Assembly: GCA_965221755.1 (NCBI GenBank)
Contig: OZ244921.1
Span: forward strand, 248,001-312,000
Reading direction: 5' to 3'
From: Azophilus sp965221755
Lineage (GTDB): Bacteria > Pseudomonadota > Gammaproteobacteria > Pseudomonadales > Azotimanducaceae
DNA length: 64,000 nt
This document shows, piece after piece, positions 26,798 through 34,584 of the stretch. Numbering within the stretch: the stretch's first letter is position 1; each line of letters starts with the position of its first letter. Both the position numbers and the translations under genes were made by a program. Under the pieces are notes generated by a model. The model was not told where the DNA came from and searched no databases. It worked only from the letters and a program-made list of their open reading frames with translations.

Positions 26798-27960
26798 GCG
26801 GCCACCTCAACGACGACCGGCGGCTCATCCAGCAATCGGCGCGGGAATTCACCGCGGCGGAGGTGCTGCCCTTGGCCAACCGGCTCGATCCGGAGAAGGG
26901 CCAGATTCCCCGCGAGCTCATCCGCAAGATGGGCGAGATGGGCTACTTCGGCATTCTCATCCCGGAGGAGTACGGCGGCCTTGGGCTGGGCGTCTTCGAA
27001 TACTGCCTGGTGGCTGAGGAGCTGGCCCGCGGCTGGATGAGCGTCGCCTCCCTGATCGCCCGGGGCAACGGCTTCTACCGGTCGGTGCCGGGCTGCGGCG
27101 CTGCGCGCCGGGAGCGCATCGAGCGCATGGCGGTGGGGGACTACTTGGGCGCCTTCGCCATGTCGGAGCCCAACGCCGGGTCCGACGTGGCGGCGCTGAG
27201 CTGCCGGGCGCGGCGCGACGGCGACGACTGGATCATCAACGGCAGCAAGTACTGGTGCACCTTCGCCGACGAATCGGACTTCATCAACGTCGTGTGCCGG
27301 GTGGAAACCGATGACGGCGCCCGTCAGGCGGGCATCAAGTCCATCGCTGTGGAGAAGCCTCGGGGCCAGCTGCCCGAGGGCGTCTCCGGCGCGCCGATTC
27401 CGAAGATCGGCTACCACGGCTGGAAGACCTTTGAACTCGCTTTCGACAACGTTCGGGCGCCATCGCTCGACGCGCCGGCGGATGCGGCGCGCAGCCGGGG
27501 CAGCGGCGGCTTCGTGGGCATTCAGCAGGGTTTGGAGGTGGCCCGCGCCCACACCGCCGCCCGCTCCATCGGCTTGGCCGCCGGCGCCCTGCAGGTGGCC
27601 GTGGACTACGCCCAGGAACGGGTGCAGTTCGGGCGGCCCATCGCCAAGTTCCAGGCGATTCGCTTCAAGATCGCCACCATGGCCACCGAGATCGAGGCCG
27701 CCCGGCAGCTCATGCACTACGTGTGCAGCGAGATCGACTCCGGACGGCGCTGCGACAAGGAGGCGGCAATGGTCAAGTACTTTGCGGCCGAGATGTCGGA
27801 GCGCGTCACCTCGGAGGCGCTGCAGGTTCTCGGCGGCGCCGGCTACACCACCCACTACCCGGTGGAGCGCTTCTGGCGCGATGCGCGCCTGACCAAGATT
27901 TTCGAGGGCACCTCGGAGATCATGCAGCGGATCATCTCGGATCGCATTTTGGGCAAGTAG
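26794..27960 (+). CDS. Acyl-CoA dehydrogenase
   Basis: 388 aa FAD enzyme introducing an alpha-beta double bond in an acyl-CoA. Both signatures are present (AFAMSEPNAGSDVAAL and the C-terminal QVLGGAGYTTHYPVERFWRDARLTKIFEGTSEI), with catalytic Glu likely in IFEGTSE. It passes electrons to ETF. Its position between a CitE-type lyase and two MaoC hydratases suggests a short branched dicarboxylyl-CoA substrate. Confidence 0.9.
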   Translation: MSGHLNDDRRLIQQSAREFTAAEVLPLANRLDPEKGQIPRELIRKMGEMGYFGILIPEEYGGLGLGVFEYCLVAEELARGWMSVASLIARGNGFYRSVPGCGAARRERIERMAVGDYLGAFAMSEPNAGSDVAALSCRARRDGDDWIINGSKYWCTFADESDFINVVCRVETDDGARQAGIKSIAVEKPRGQLPEGVSGAPIPKIGYHGWKTFELAFDNVRAPSLDAPADAARSRGSGGFVGIQQGLEVARAHTAARSIGLAAGALQVAVDYAQERVQFGRPIAKFQAIRFKIATMATEIEAARQLMHYVCSEIDSGRRCDKEAAMVKYFAAEMSERVTSEALQVLGGAGYTTHYPVERFWRDARLTKIFEGTSEIMQRIISDRILGK

Positions 27961-28021
27961 GCAGGCATCGACCGAGCCGGCCTGCCGGATTGAAACTCAA
28001 CAACACCATGGAGCAAAGACC

Positions 28022-28558
28022 ATGAGCGAGTTCGAGGACATGCTCGACAGCGCGGCGTTGCGCCGACGCGGTCAGGGCTACCACGACTTCACGGTGGGCG
28101 AGGTGATCCATCATCACTGGGGCCGCACCATCACCGAGGCGGACGCCATTCAGTTCTGCCACCTGACGCTGGCCTACAACCCGCTGTACTTCAATCGCGA
28201 GTACGCCAAGGCCCTCGGGCACCCCGACATCGTCGTGTGCCCGCAACTGGTGTTCAACGTCATCCTCGGCCTGACCGTCGAAATCTGCTCGGAAGGTCTT
28301 GGCGGCCCCTTTCTGGGCGTTGACGGCGTCAAGCACCTGGAGCCGGTTTACCCGGGCGATACGCTGACCGCCGTCTCCACCACCGAGGCGATGCGCGAGT
28401 CGGCGTCCACCGAGGGCCGGGGCGTGGTGACCTGGCACAACGAAGGGCTCAACCAGCACGGCCGCAAGGTCATCGAGTTCCGGCGCTCCAACCTGGCCAT
28501 CTGGAAGGGCCGGATGGGGGAGCGGGGACCAGCCAAGGAGTCGCGTGATGAACAATAA
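28022..28558 (+). CDS. MaoC-family hydratase, first subunit
   Basis: 178 aa hot-dog fold enoyl-CoA hydratase-like protein: FTVGEVIHHHWGRTITEADAIQFCHLTLAYNPLYFN and HPDIVVCPQLVFNVILGL. GGAG precedes the ATG. With the next gene it totals about 340 aa in two MaoC modules, similar to the fused mesaconyl-CoA hydratases, so the two may form one heteromeric enzyme. Confidence 0.82.
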   Translation: MSEFEDMLDSAALRRRGQGYHDFTVGEVIHHHWGRTITEADAIQFCHLTLAYNPLYFNREYAKALGHPDIVVCPQLVFNVILGLTVEICSEGLGGPFLGVDGVKHLEPVYPGDTLTAVSTTEAMRESASTEGRGVVTWHNEGLNQHGRKVIEFRRSNLAIWKGRMGERGPAKESRDEQ

Positions 28559-29033
28559 GCTTGCCAGCCTAACCAGCCACGACAACTACTTCGAGGACTT
28601 CGAGGTGGGCCGGACCATCCGGCACGCCCGCGGCAAGACCGTGACGGAACTGGAGAACGTGAACATCACCAACATGGTCATGAACACCGCCCAAGGGCAT
28701 TTCAACCTGGACCTTATGCGGAAGACGCCGCTCGGCAAGATACTGAGCTACGGCGGGGTGAACTTCTCCATCGTGCTCGGGCTGGCCACTCAGGACACCG
28801 TGGAGAACGCGCTGGCGGAGACCGGGCTGGACAAAATCCGCCTGCGGACCATGGTCTTTCACGGCGACACGCTGTACGCCTACTCCCGCGTCCTGGAAAA
28901 GCGCGACGGCGACCGCGAGGACGCCGGCATCGTCGTGTTCAAGCACTGGGGGGTCAATCAAAACCGCGAACTGGTTGCGGAGATGGAGCGCACCGCCCTC
29001 ATCAAGAAGAGAAGCCACTGGCTGGAGGCCTGA
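28548..29033 (+). CDS. MaoC-family hydratase, second subunit
   Basis: About 161 aa. Hot-dog pattern YFEDFEVGRTIRHARGKTVTELENVNITNMVMNTAQGHFN, then GGVNFSIVLGLATQDT and GDTLYAYSRVLEKR. AAGGAG lies 7 bp upstream of ATG 28548; a GTG one codon earlier is less well placed. It overlaps the first MaoC gene by 11 bp and is probably its partner. Confidence 0.82.
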   Translation: MNNKLASLTSHDNYFEDFEVGRTIRHARGKTVTELENVNITNMVMNTAQGHFNLDLMRKTPLGKILSYGGVNFSIVLGLATQDTVENALAETGLDKIRLRTMVFHGDTLYAYSRVLEKRDGDREDAGIVVFKHWGVNQNRELVAEMERTALIKKRSHWLEA

Positions 29034-29099
29034 CCGGGGCAGCTCGCCTGCGAACAGGCGCTCTAAGCCCCCCATGTCCACAAGCGGCTGGATGTGCGA

Positions 29100-29685
29100 G
29101 GTTTTGTCAACGTGGCGGCAGCCCCGCTCCGGGAGCCTGCGCAAAGGACTGGATGCCGATGGGAAGCTGGCGGCGGGGTCAAGGCGATCGTCAACCAGCC
29201 CAAGGGCGAGCCGGGGCTCATCAGCATCGAGACCCTTCCCCCAGCCCCCGGCGCTGGGCCGGTGTTCGCGCCGCTCGACGGCGTGGCGGTGGTTGCCGAG
29301 GACACTTGGACGGCCATCAGGATCGCCCGCGGCCTGGAGATTGAATGGACCGACAGCCCCAACCGAAGCTTCGACAGCGAGGCGCTGCGCCGGTCCCTGC
29401 GCGAAGCGGTAATGAAGCCGGAACGCCGGTGCCGGGATCCGGAAAGGGCGATGTCGATGCGGCCTTCGCCGAGGGCGGCACGCAAGTTTCCGCAGTTTAC
29501 GAAATGGTGAATGGACGGCCGCGGGTGTCGAACGCCTACAGCGCCCTCGACTGCGGCACCCACGTCGATCCCGACACCTGCGTGGCGCAGATGGAGGTGG
29601 CCGTGGCGTTCGGGCTGTCGCTGACGCTTTACGGCGACATCGGCATTAAGGGCGGCGCGGTGGTGCCGAGCAACTTCCACGTTCG
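29100..29685 (+). pseudogene. Remnant of a xanthine-dehydrogenase-type molybdopterin subunit (isoquinoline 1-oxidoreductase beta-like)
   Basis: Fragments in two frames match one family in order. The first frame has VFAPLDGVAVVAEDTWTAI, LEIEW and NRSFDSEALRRSLREAVMKP. After a frameshift near 29415 come GSGKGDVDAAFAEGG and VSAVYE. Then, after a large internal deletion, VSNAYSALDCGTHVDPDT, AQMEVAVAFGLSLTLYGDI and VVPSNFH follow. The N-terminal and C-terminal parts are absent. It stops abruptly where an ankyrin lipoprotein fragment begins on the other strand. Confidence 0.65.
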
Positions 29686-29900
29686 TGCTTGGCGTTCACG
29701 TCCGCGCCCGCTTCGGTCAGCCGCCTCACCATGTCGGCATTGCCTTCGTCTGCCATCGTTACAAGCATTTCGGCTGCATCCTCTGCTGCCTCGACATGCT
29801 CTCTGCCAGCTTTAACAGCATCGGCTAGACTTTCGGCGGCGCTCCCGCAAGCCGACAAGGCCAGCAGCGCGGCAACGGCCCGGATTCTCAGGTTTCGCAT
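29646..29900 (-). pseudogene. Truncated ankyrin-repeat lipoprotein
   Basis: A signal peptide with lipobox (LLALSAC), a short helical spacer and the start of one ankyrin repeat (EGNADMVRRLTEAGADVNAK) are present. The frame then enters the opposite-strand remnant near 29685 and soon stops. GGAG lies 5 bp upstream of the ATG at 29900. A functional protein would need further repeats, so this is a 5' fragment. Confidence 0.6.
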
Positions 29901-29924
29901 GGTTCTCCGTTTGCGTCCCATCTG

Positions 29925-30068
29925 CTAGCCCACCTCAGCGCTCTGCGGATCCACGGGCTCGCCTTTGGCGTCGCGGGCGTATGCGCCCCGGCAGCGGCCT
30001 CGCTCAAGGCGCGACTTTGCGGCCAACAGTGCGGCGTGGACTTGGTGCTGCATCCCGGCGTCAGTCAT
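29925..30068 (-). CDS. Small 47-aa protein coupled to the HNH-like gene
   Basis: The ATG overlaps the stop of the upstream HNH-like gene (ATGA), which implies coupled translation. The C-terminal half (GAYARDAKGEPVDPQSAE) resembles a motif I recall from small hypothetical proteins (DUF6197-like, ARDADGRPVDPxSPEA), but the protein stops early and may be a fragment. The first residues (MTDA...AALLAA) echo those of the upstream gene. Function unknown. Confidence 0.4.
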   Translation of the reverse strand: MTDAGMQHQVHAALLAAKSRLERGRCRGAYARDAKGEPVDPQSAEVG

Positions 30069-30850
30069 GGCGCTGCCACTTCAGGGATTGGCGGCACCAA
30101 GGATCCATTGTTCGCGCCACGCTCCTTTCCGGTCCCCATGTGTTGGCGCACCCGTCCGGCGGTTTGCTTAACGGTCATGACGCCGCCCAAAACCGCCATC
30201 GGCGCCGTTAAGGCCAATATCAAATGCGGCGACAGAACAAGCGCCGCGCTCCCAAGCACGGCGGATACCGCCGCGATGCCCGCGCCCCGCAACGCGCTGG
30301 CCCCGATCGCGGAGGCTGCGGATTTAATCCCCGCCGCATGCAGTTGCGCTTTGGCGGTCGCCAGATCAGGGAGCCCCATGTCCTCAGCGCCCCTGGCGCG
30401 ATTGATTGACGCCGCCTCAAACACCCCGTTGGCCGCATCGGCGGAACCGCCGTGGGAGTGCGGCTTGATGTGGGACCAATCCTTCCCGTGAAGCACCGCG
30501 CTCACTTTGGAGTCGCCCATCACGCGAAGCGATTGAGGGAGAGACTCCCAAACGGCCCGAGCCCCTTCCTCGCCATGCAACTCCCCCCTGGCGCCGGCGG
30601 CCGCGAATTTGGCCTTAAGCAACGGACCAACGCCATCCCAATCCAGGTTCCGTGCGAACCCCGCAGCCGTTTGGGATGCGGATGTGCCCGCAGCGGCCAA
30701 CACATCGGCCCTTGATGCTGCCACATCCCCCATGGCGCGGGCGAACTGCGCCACCCGCCGGTTTGCGGCCAAAAGGGCGGCTTGAGCCTGCCTCACCTCA
30801 GCCCGGATGCGCTCGCGCATGGCCTGTTCGTCGTCTTTGGCGTCCGTCAT
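30065..30850 (-). CDS. HNH-nuclease-like protein with a hydrophobic C-terminal region
   Basis: 261 aa, not assigned to a named family. The N-terminus is helical and Ala/Arg/Gln rich. Residues about 115-150 (DWSHIKPHSHGGS...ANGVFEAASINRARG) follow the HNH pattern: H-I, P-x-S-x-GGS, an Asn, then N-R-x-R-G. Two strongly hydrophobic Gly/Ala stretches follow (about 175-235), possibly membrane segments. This layout could suit a toxin or effector nuclease; with no immunity or secretion gene recognised, that is conjecture. Confidence 0.5.
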   Translation of the reverse strand: MTDAKDDEQAMRERIRAEVRQAQAALLAANRRVAQFARAMGDVAASRADVLAAAGTSASQTAAGFARNLDWDGVGPLLKAKFAAAGARGELHGEEGARAVWESLPQSLRVMGDSKVSAVLHGKDWSHIKPHSHGGSADAANGVFEAASINRARGAEDMGLPDLATAKAQLHAAGIKSAASAIGASALRGAGIAAVSAVLGSAALVLSPHLILALTAPMAVLGGVMTVKQTAGRVRQHMGTGKERGANNGSLVPPIPEVAAP

Positions 30851-30898
30851 TTTGTGGTACCACCCGATCTCACATTCTGAATTTATTCGACTTCATGC

Positions 30899-31340
30899 CT
30901 CTAAACATGCTTCAGCCTGAGCGGCACGGGCACATGGGTGACGGCGGCTTAGACCAGCCGCACGGGGAGCTGGTCCTACAGGAACCTTCGGTTGAAGCGG
31001 AAGACAAACTCGTCCAGGCACTCCTGGAGCCGCGTTCGGGAGACGCCGTGGAAGGTGCCGACCAGGAAGCGCTTGAAGTTGCTGATCACCAGGCGCCGGC
31101 AGGCCAGGCACTGGCGGGTGGCGCGCCGCCGGAGCACGTGCGCCCGGCCGCGGCCGGGCGCGCCGCCGGAGCGCGGGCGGATGAAGCCGCCGGGCCACTT
31201 GCGGCGAGGCAGGCATCCTCGGTGGCGAACTTGGCGGTCCATTCAGGAAAGCTGGTCGGGGGTTGCTGCATGGTCATGCTCCTTGGCCGTTCATCGCGAA
31301 CATGGATGATTGTACAGCACTGGCTGAAGCATGTTGAGAG
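30899..31340 (-). mobile_element. IS1595-type element remnant with inverted ends
   Basis: Inverted ends match at 18 of 19 bases (30899-30917 CTCTAAACATGCTTCAGCC versus the complement of 31322-31340), with a perfect 14-bp core AACATGCTTCAGCC. The 442-bp element contains a gutted IS1595-like transposase on the minus strand. No clear target duplication was found. Confidence 0.75.
30976..31277 (-). pseudogene. Internally deleted IS1595-family transposase
   Basis: The N-terminal FPEWTAKFATEDACLA matches the start of IS1595/ISXO2 transposases. After a frameshift the zinc-ribbon region appears as KWPGGFIRPRSGGA (both Cys of the first pair changed) and RRATRQCLACRR. The reading then jumps to the C-terminal NFKRFLVGTFHGVSRTRLQECLDEFVFRFNRRF. 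The whole DDE catalytic core is missing, so it cannot be active. Confidence 0.75.
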
Positions 31341-31650
31341 CCTGTGGTCTCAACGTCGATCACGGCAACGGGGATTGGGATTGGGTTGCTTCCTCCCTTG
31401 GCGGCATGGCCTTCGTCGTTCATCGTCGGATACGCCCGCTGCCCGCTTTGCAGTTCGGTGTTGCCACGGCCTTTGGTCTCCTGCCGTTGCGGTTCCCCCG
31501 GCGAATCGAAGCCACTTTGAGGCCACGGCTTGCGCCTTCGCCATTTGCTTCAGAAAATCCGGAGTCGTCATTAGCCAAGGCTTTGTTGACCAAAAACAAG
31601 TTCCGCAGCCCGCCCCCGCCCTTGCTGCGGTTGCAGTGGCTGCGCGGCTC
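31341..31650. other. Non-coding stretch
   Basis: About 310 bp between the IS remnant and the small membrane protein gene. Open frames on both strands lack recognisable domains and read like chance high-GC frames. No hairpin terminator or repeat family member was seen. Confidence 0.5.
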
Positions 31651-31923
31651 TCAGAGGAGCGCAGCGGCGTCGGCCACCAAGGGCGGGTGCGCCCGCTCGA
31701 CGATGGCCTCAATGCGCGAGAGCTTCACCTCCAGCCGCTCGGTGCGGACCTCCACGGTGCGGAGCCGGTCGTCCAATGCGCCTATCTCGGCGCGTATGCC
31801 CTCCTCCATCAAACCGATTTCAGTTCGCACCGAACCGATTTCCGCTCGCATGGACAGATGCAGCGTCGCCACCACTGCGATGATTGCGACGCCGGTGCCG
31901 ATAACTGTCCAAATCTCGCGCAT
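31651..31923 (-). CDS. Small membrane-anchored coiled-coil protein
   Basis: 90 aa. An N-terminal membrane helix (WTVIGTGVAIIAVVATLHL, residues 5-23) precedes a heptad-rich coiled coil (RAEIGSVRTEIGLMEEGIRAEIGALDDRLRTVEVRTERLEVKL). No family assignment. Such short helix-plus-coil proteins are common in accessory regions. Confidence 0.6.
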   Translation of the reverse strand: MREIWTVIGTGVAIIAVVATLHLSMRAEIGSVRTEIGLMEEGIRAEIGALDDRLRTVEVRTERLEVKLSRIEAIVERAHPPLVADAAALL

Positions 31924-32118
31924 GACCGCACTTTACGCCGGACGGGAACCCTCTGTCAAAGTCGGTCGGCGACGTTCCCATGCCCATCTCAAGGCCGTTG
32001 CCGCCGCGACTTCGGCTGCAATGCGACGTCGGTTGGACGCCTTGTGAGGGCGTGATCGGCTCAGGCGTCCACCAAATCGCCGCCGCCTCGCCCTCTTGGG
32101 CGCTCCTGGAGGTTCTGA

Positions 32119-32295
32119 ATGGGCAAATTCCCCTGCCACGTCACCCCGCGATGGGATGGCGGCAACCTCGTGCCGCTGTGGAGCGAGGCGGCGTTTGCGG
32201 AGCGCTGGCCGGAGTCCCCCGAACTGGCCAACCACCACGCGCACGTCGTCCACCTGCACGACAATGTGCGGGCTCAGAAACATACCGGAATCTGA
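32119..32295 (+). CDS. Short reading frame cut off by the dispersed repeat
   Basis: 58 codons. GGAGG lies 6 bp before the ATG, and the composition is protein-like (WDGGNLVPLWSEAAFAERWPESPELANHH). From 32265 on, the codons belong to the right-hand dispersed repeat, which supplies the TGA stop. It looks like the 5' part of a longer gene lost when the repeat arrived. No family recognised. Confidence 0.45.
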   Translation: MGKFPCHVTPRWDGGNLVPLWSEAAFAERWPESPELANHHAHVVHLHDNVRAQKHTGI

Positions 32296-32356
32296 TCCAA
32301 GCGACGGCGCGGAGTTTCGCGCCAGCGAAACTCCATCCGCGACCGTCAGGTCGCGC
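32265..32356 (+). repeat. Dispersed two-hairpin repeat (right boundary of the island)
   Basis: Nearly identical to 20935-21027 and in the same orientation, with both hairpins (GGAGTTTCGC-GCCA-GCGAAACTCC and GCGACCGTCAGGTCGC). It ends at 32356, one base before the rnpB -35 hexamer. Confidence 0.92.
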
Positions 32357-32357
32357 A

Positions 32358-32386
32358 TTGACATCCCGCCTCCCCAAGCGCAGGCT
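32358..32386 (+). promoter_or_regulatory. rnpB promoter
   Basis: TTGACA at 32358-32363, a 17-bp spacer and a weak CAGGCT at 32381-32386 place the transcription start about 7 bp downstream, at the first base of the RNase P RNA (32394). The -35 directly abuts the dispersed repeat. Confidence 0.6.
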
Positions 32387-32393
32387 AGTGCGT

Positions 32394-32778
<385 letters not shown>

Positions 32779-32833
32779 CTCCCCACGCCCATCTCCCCGT
32801 CCAACGGGATGTTCGCCCTGCCCTGCGTCAGCC

Positions 32834-32863
32834 TTGACACGAAAAAGACAGGAGTAGTACTGT
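32834..32863 (+). promoter_or_regulatory. Candidate dcw (mra) promoter
   Basis: TTGACA (32834-32839) with an 18-bp spacer and TACTGT (32858-32863). It lies just upstream of the MraZ-box array and would drive mraZ and the genes behind it. Confidence 0.5.
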
Positions 32864-32870
32864 CTCTAGT

Positions 32871-32915
32871 TGGAGAAATGTGCCTTGAAGTGGGACATTG
32901 TGGAGAAGAAGGGAT
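32871..32915 (+). promoter_or_regulatory. MraZ-box array upstream of mraZ
   Basis: TGGAG (32871), TGGGA (32891), TGGAG (32901) and GGGAT (32911) recur at exact 10-bp steps, with a degenerate TGCCT at 32881. MraZ binds TGGGN repeats spaced every 10 bp to repress its own operon, so this is the expected autoregulatory site. Confidence 0.65.
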
Positions 32916-32930
32916 AGAGCGAGGCTTCCT

Positions 32931-33404
32931 GTGTCGGCCACTGTCGGATTTCGCGGAATAGCCAACGCCACGTTGGACGTTAAAGGGCGCATGGCCCTGC
33001 CATCGCGTTTCCGCGAGGTTGTGTCCGCCGCATCCCGAGGCCAGGTGGTGGTCACCATCGACCGGACGGAGCCTTGCCTGCTGCTTTATCCGCGAACCGA
33101 ATGGGACGCCGTGCAGGAAAAGCTTGAAGCCCTGCCCAACATCCGCCCCGGAGTGCGCCAGCTTCAGCGTCTGCTGATCGGGCACGCCTCCGACTTGGAA
33201 CTCGATGCCAGCGGGCGGCTGTTGCTGCCGGTGCAGCTGCGCGAGCACGCCGGTCTTGACAAGAAGCTGACGCTGGCGGGCCAAGGCAACAAGATCGAGA
33301 TCTGGGACCACGACCAATGGTCCGCGGGCATGAAGCAGTGGCTGGCGGCGGAGAACCGCGAACTGGCCGCGGAATTCGAAGGCATGACGGGGTTGTCCGT
33401 ATGA
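32931..33404 (+). CDS. mraZ: Transcriptional regulator MraZ
   Basis: 157 aa, two AbrB-like SpoVT domains: FRGIANATLDVKGRMALPSRFRE and the second copy DLELDASGRLLLPVQLREHAGL. The GTG start at 32931 has GAGG 6 bp upstream; upstream codons in the same frame fall in the MraZ-box array. It opens the dcw cluster and overlaps rsmH by four bases. Confidence 0.93.
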   Translation: MSATVGFRGIANATLDVKGRMALPSRFREVVSAASRGQVVVTIDRTEPCLLLYPRTEWDAVQEKLEALPNIRPGVRQLQRLLIGHASDLELDASGRLLLPVQLREHAGLDKKLTLAGQGNKIEIWDHDQWSAGMKQWLAAENRELAAEFEGMTGLSV

Positions 33405-34321
33405 ACGGCGCGCATGAGCCCGTGTTGCGCCGTGAAAGCGTCGAACGCATTGCCGAGCCGGGGGCGGCGGGCAACTTCGTTGACGCCACCTTTGGCCGCG
33501 GTGGCCACAGCCGCGCCCTGCTTGGGCGCTTGGGCCCCGACGCCCGCCTGCTGGCGCTCGATCGGGACGCTGAGGCCTTCGCCTGCGCCCAAGCCTTGGC
33601 CGCCGGCGATGCCCGCGTCGTCGCCCGCCGGTCGGCCTTTGGCGGCGTCGCCGCGCTCCTGCCCGCGGTCGGCATGGACGACGTGCGGGGCGCGGTGATG
33701 GACCTCGGCCTCTCCTCCGCCCAGATCGAGGATCCCGAACGCGGATTCAGCTTCCGCGCCGACGGCCCCCTTGACATGCGCATGGACCAGCGCACCGGCG
33801 CCACGGCCGCCGACTGGCTCAACGAAGCGCCTGCTGCGGAGATCGCCGGCGTCATTCGGCGCTACGGCGAGGAGCGCTTCGCCGGCCGCATCAGCCGCGC
33901 CATCGTTGCCGCCCGCCCGCTTGGGACGACGGGCGAGCTGGCCAGCGTGGTCGCCGCCAACCAACCGCGCCGGACCCCGGGCAAGCATCCTGCCACGCGG
34001 GTGTTTCAGGCCATCCGCATCTTCATCAACCAGGAACTCAGCGAACTGCAATCGGGCTTGGAAGGCCTGTTCAACACGCTCGGCGTCGGCGGCCGCTTGG
34101 CCGTGATCAGCTTTCACTCCTTGGAGGACCGGATCGTCAAGCGCTTCTGCAAGGCCCGCAGTTCGCCGCCGCCGGTGCCGAGGCACGTGCCCATTCGCGC
34201 CGCCGAGGCGCGCGTCGAGGCGCGCATCGTCGCTGGCCCCGTGCGGCCGACGGCCGCCGAGTCGCGCCGCAACCGCCGCGCTCGAAGCGCGGTGCTGCGG
34301 GTGCTGGAGCGCATCGCATGA
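33401..34321 (+). CDS. rsmH: 16S rRNA m4C1402 methyltransferase RsmH
   Basis: 306 aa. Family blocks are HEPVLRRESVE, NFVDATFGRGGHSRALL, GAVMDLGLSSAQIEDPERGFSFR, DMRMDQRTG and FHSLEDRIVKRF. It acts on the same nucleotide as RsmI (C1402). ATG 33401 overlaps the mraZ stop as ATGA. Confidence 0.96.
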   Translation: MNGAHEPVLRRESVERIAEPGAAGNFVDATFGRGGHSRALLGRLGPDARLLALDRDAEAFACAQALAAGDARVVARRSAFGGVAALLPAVGMDDVRGAVMDLGLSSAQIEDPERGFSFRADGPLDMRMDQRTGATAADWLNEAPAAEIAGVIRRYGEERFAGRISRAIVAARPLGTTGELASVVAANQPRRTPGKHPATRVFQAIRIFINQELSELQSGLEGLFNTLGVGGRLAVISFHSLEDRIVKRFCKARSSPPPVPRHVPIRAAEARVEARIVAGPVRPTAAESRRNRRARSAVLRVLERIA

Positions 34322-34584
34322 AGTGGGGCGCCGCCCTCGTCGTGGCCGTCCTGCTGGCGGGCGCGGTCGCCTCCGGGGTGCAGGTGGTGGCGCGGACCCA
34401 CGAGGTCCGGCTGCTTCACCAAGCCCTGGAGGCCTCCCGGCGCCATCAGGATCGGCTGGCGGCCGAGCACAGCCGCCTGCTGCTTGAGCGGGGCGCCCGC
34501 TCGGCCTACTACAACGTCGAGCAGGTGGCGCAGAGCAAATTGGGAATGCGCTTCCCGGATCGGGTCGAGCGGCTGCCCCGATGA
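34318..34584 (+). CDS. ftsL: Cell division protein FtsL
   Basis: 88 aa bitopic protein: short cytoplasmic start, one membrane helix (ALVVAVLLAGAVASGVQVVA), then a periplasmic leucine-rich coil (LLHQALEASRRHQDRLAAEHSRLLLERGA) and the conserved YYNVEQVAQSKLGMRFP. It bridges FtsB and FtsQ. It overlaps both neighbours by ATGA. Confidence 0.88.
   Translation: MKWGAALVVAVLLAGAVASGVQVVARTHEVRLLHQALEASRRHQDRLAAEHSRLLLERGARSAYYNVEQVAQSKLGMRFPDRVERLPR

Larger units (their letters stand above)
21131..32264. other. Accessory island between rsmI and rnpB, flanked by direct repeats
   Basis: About 11 kb of catabolic genes, pseudogenes and an IS remnant lie between rsmI and rnpB, which are neighbours in Pseudomonas-like gammaproteobacteria. 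Near-identical same-direction repeats sit at 20935-21027 and 32265-32356. The right repeat truncates a small reading frame and ends 1 bp before the rnpB -35 hexamer. No integrase or tRNA gene is present, so entry by recombination between repeats is inferred. Confidence 0.65.

Noticed and set aside
31350..31712. Minus-strand frame of 120 codons after the IS remnant
   Set aside because: No recognisable domain, overlaps the small coiled-coil gene, and the composition resembles chance high-GC coding.
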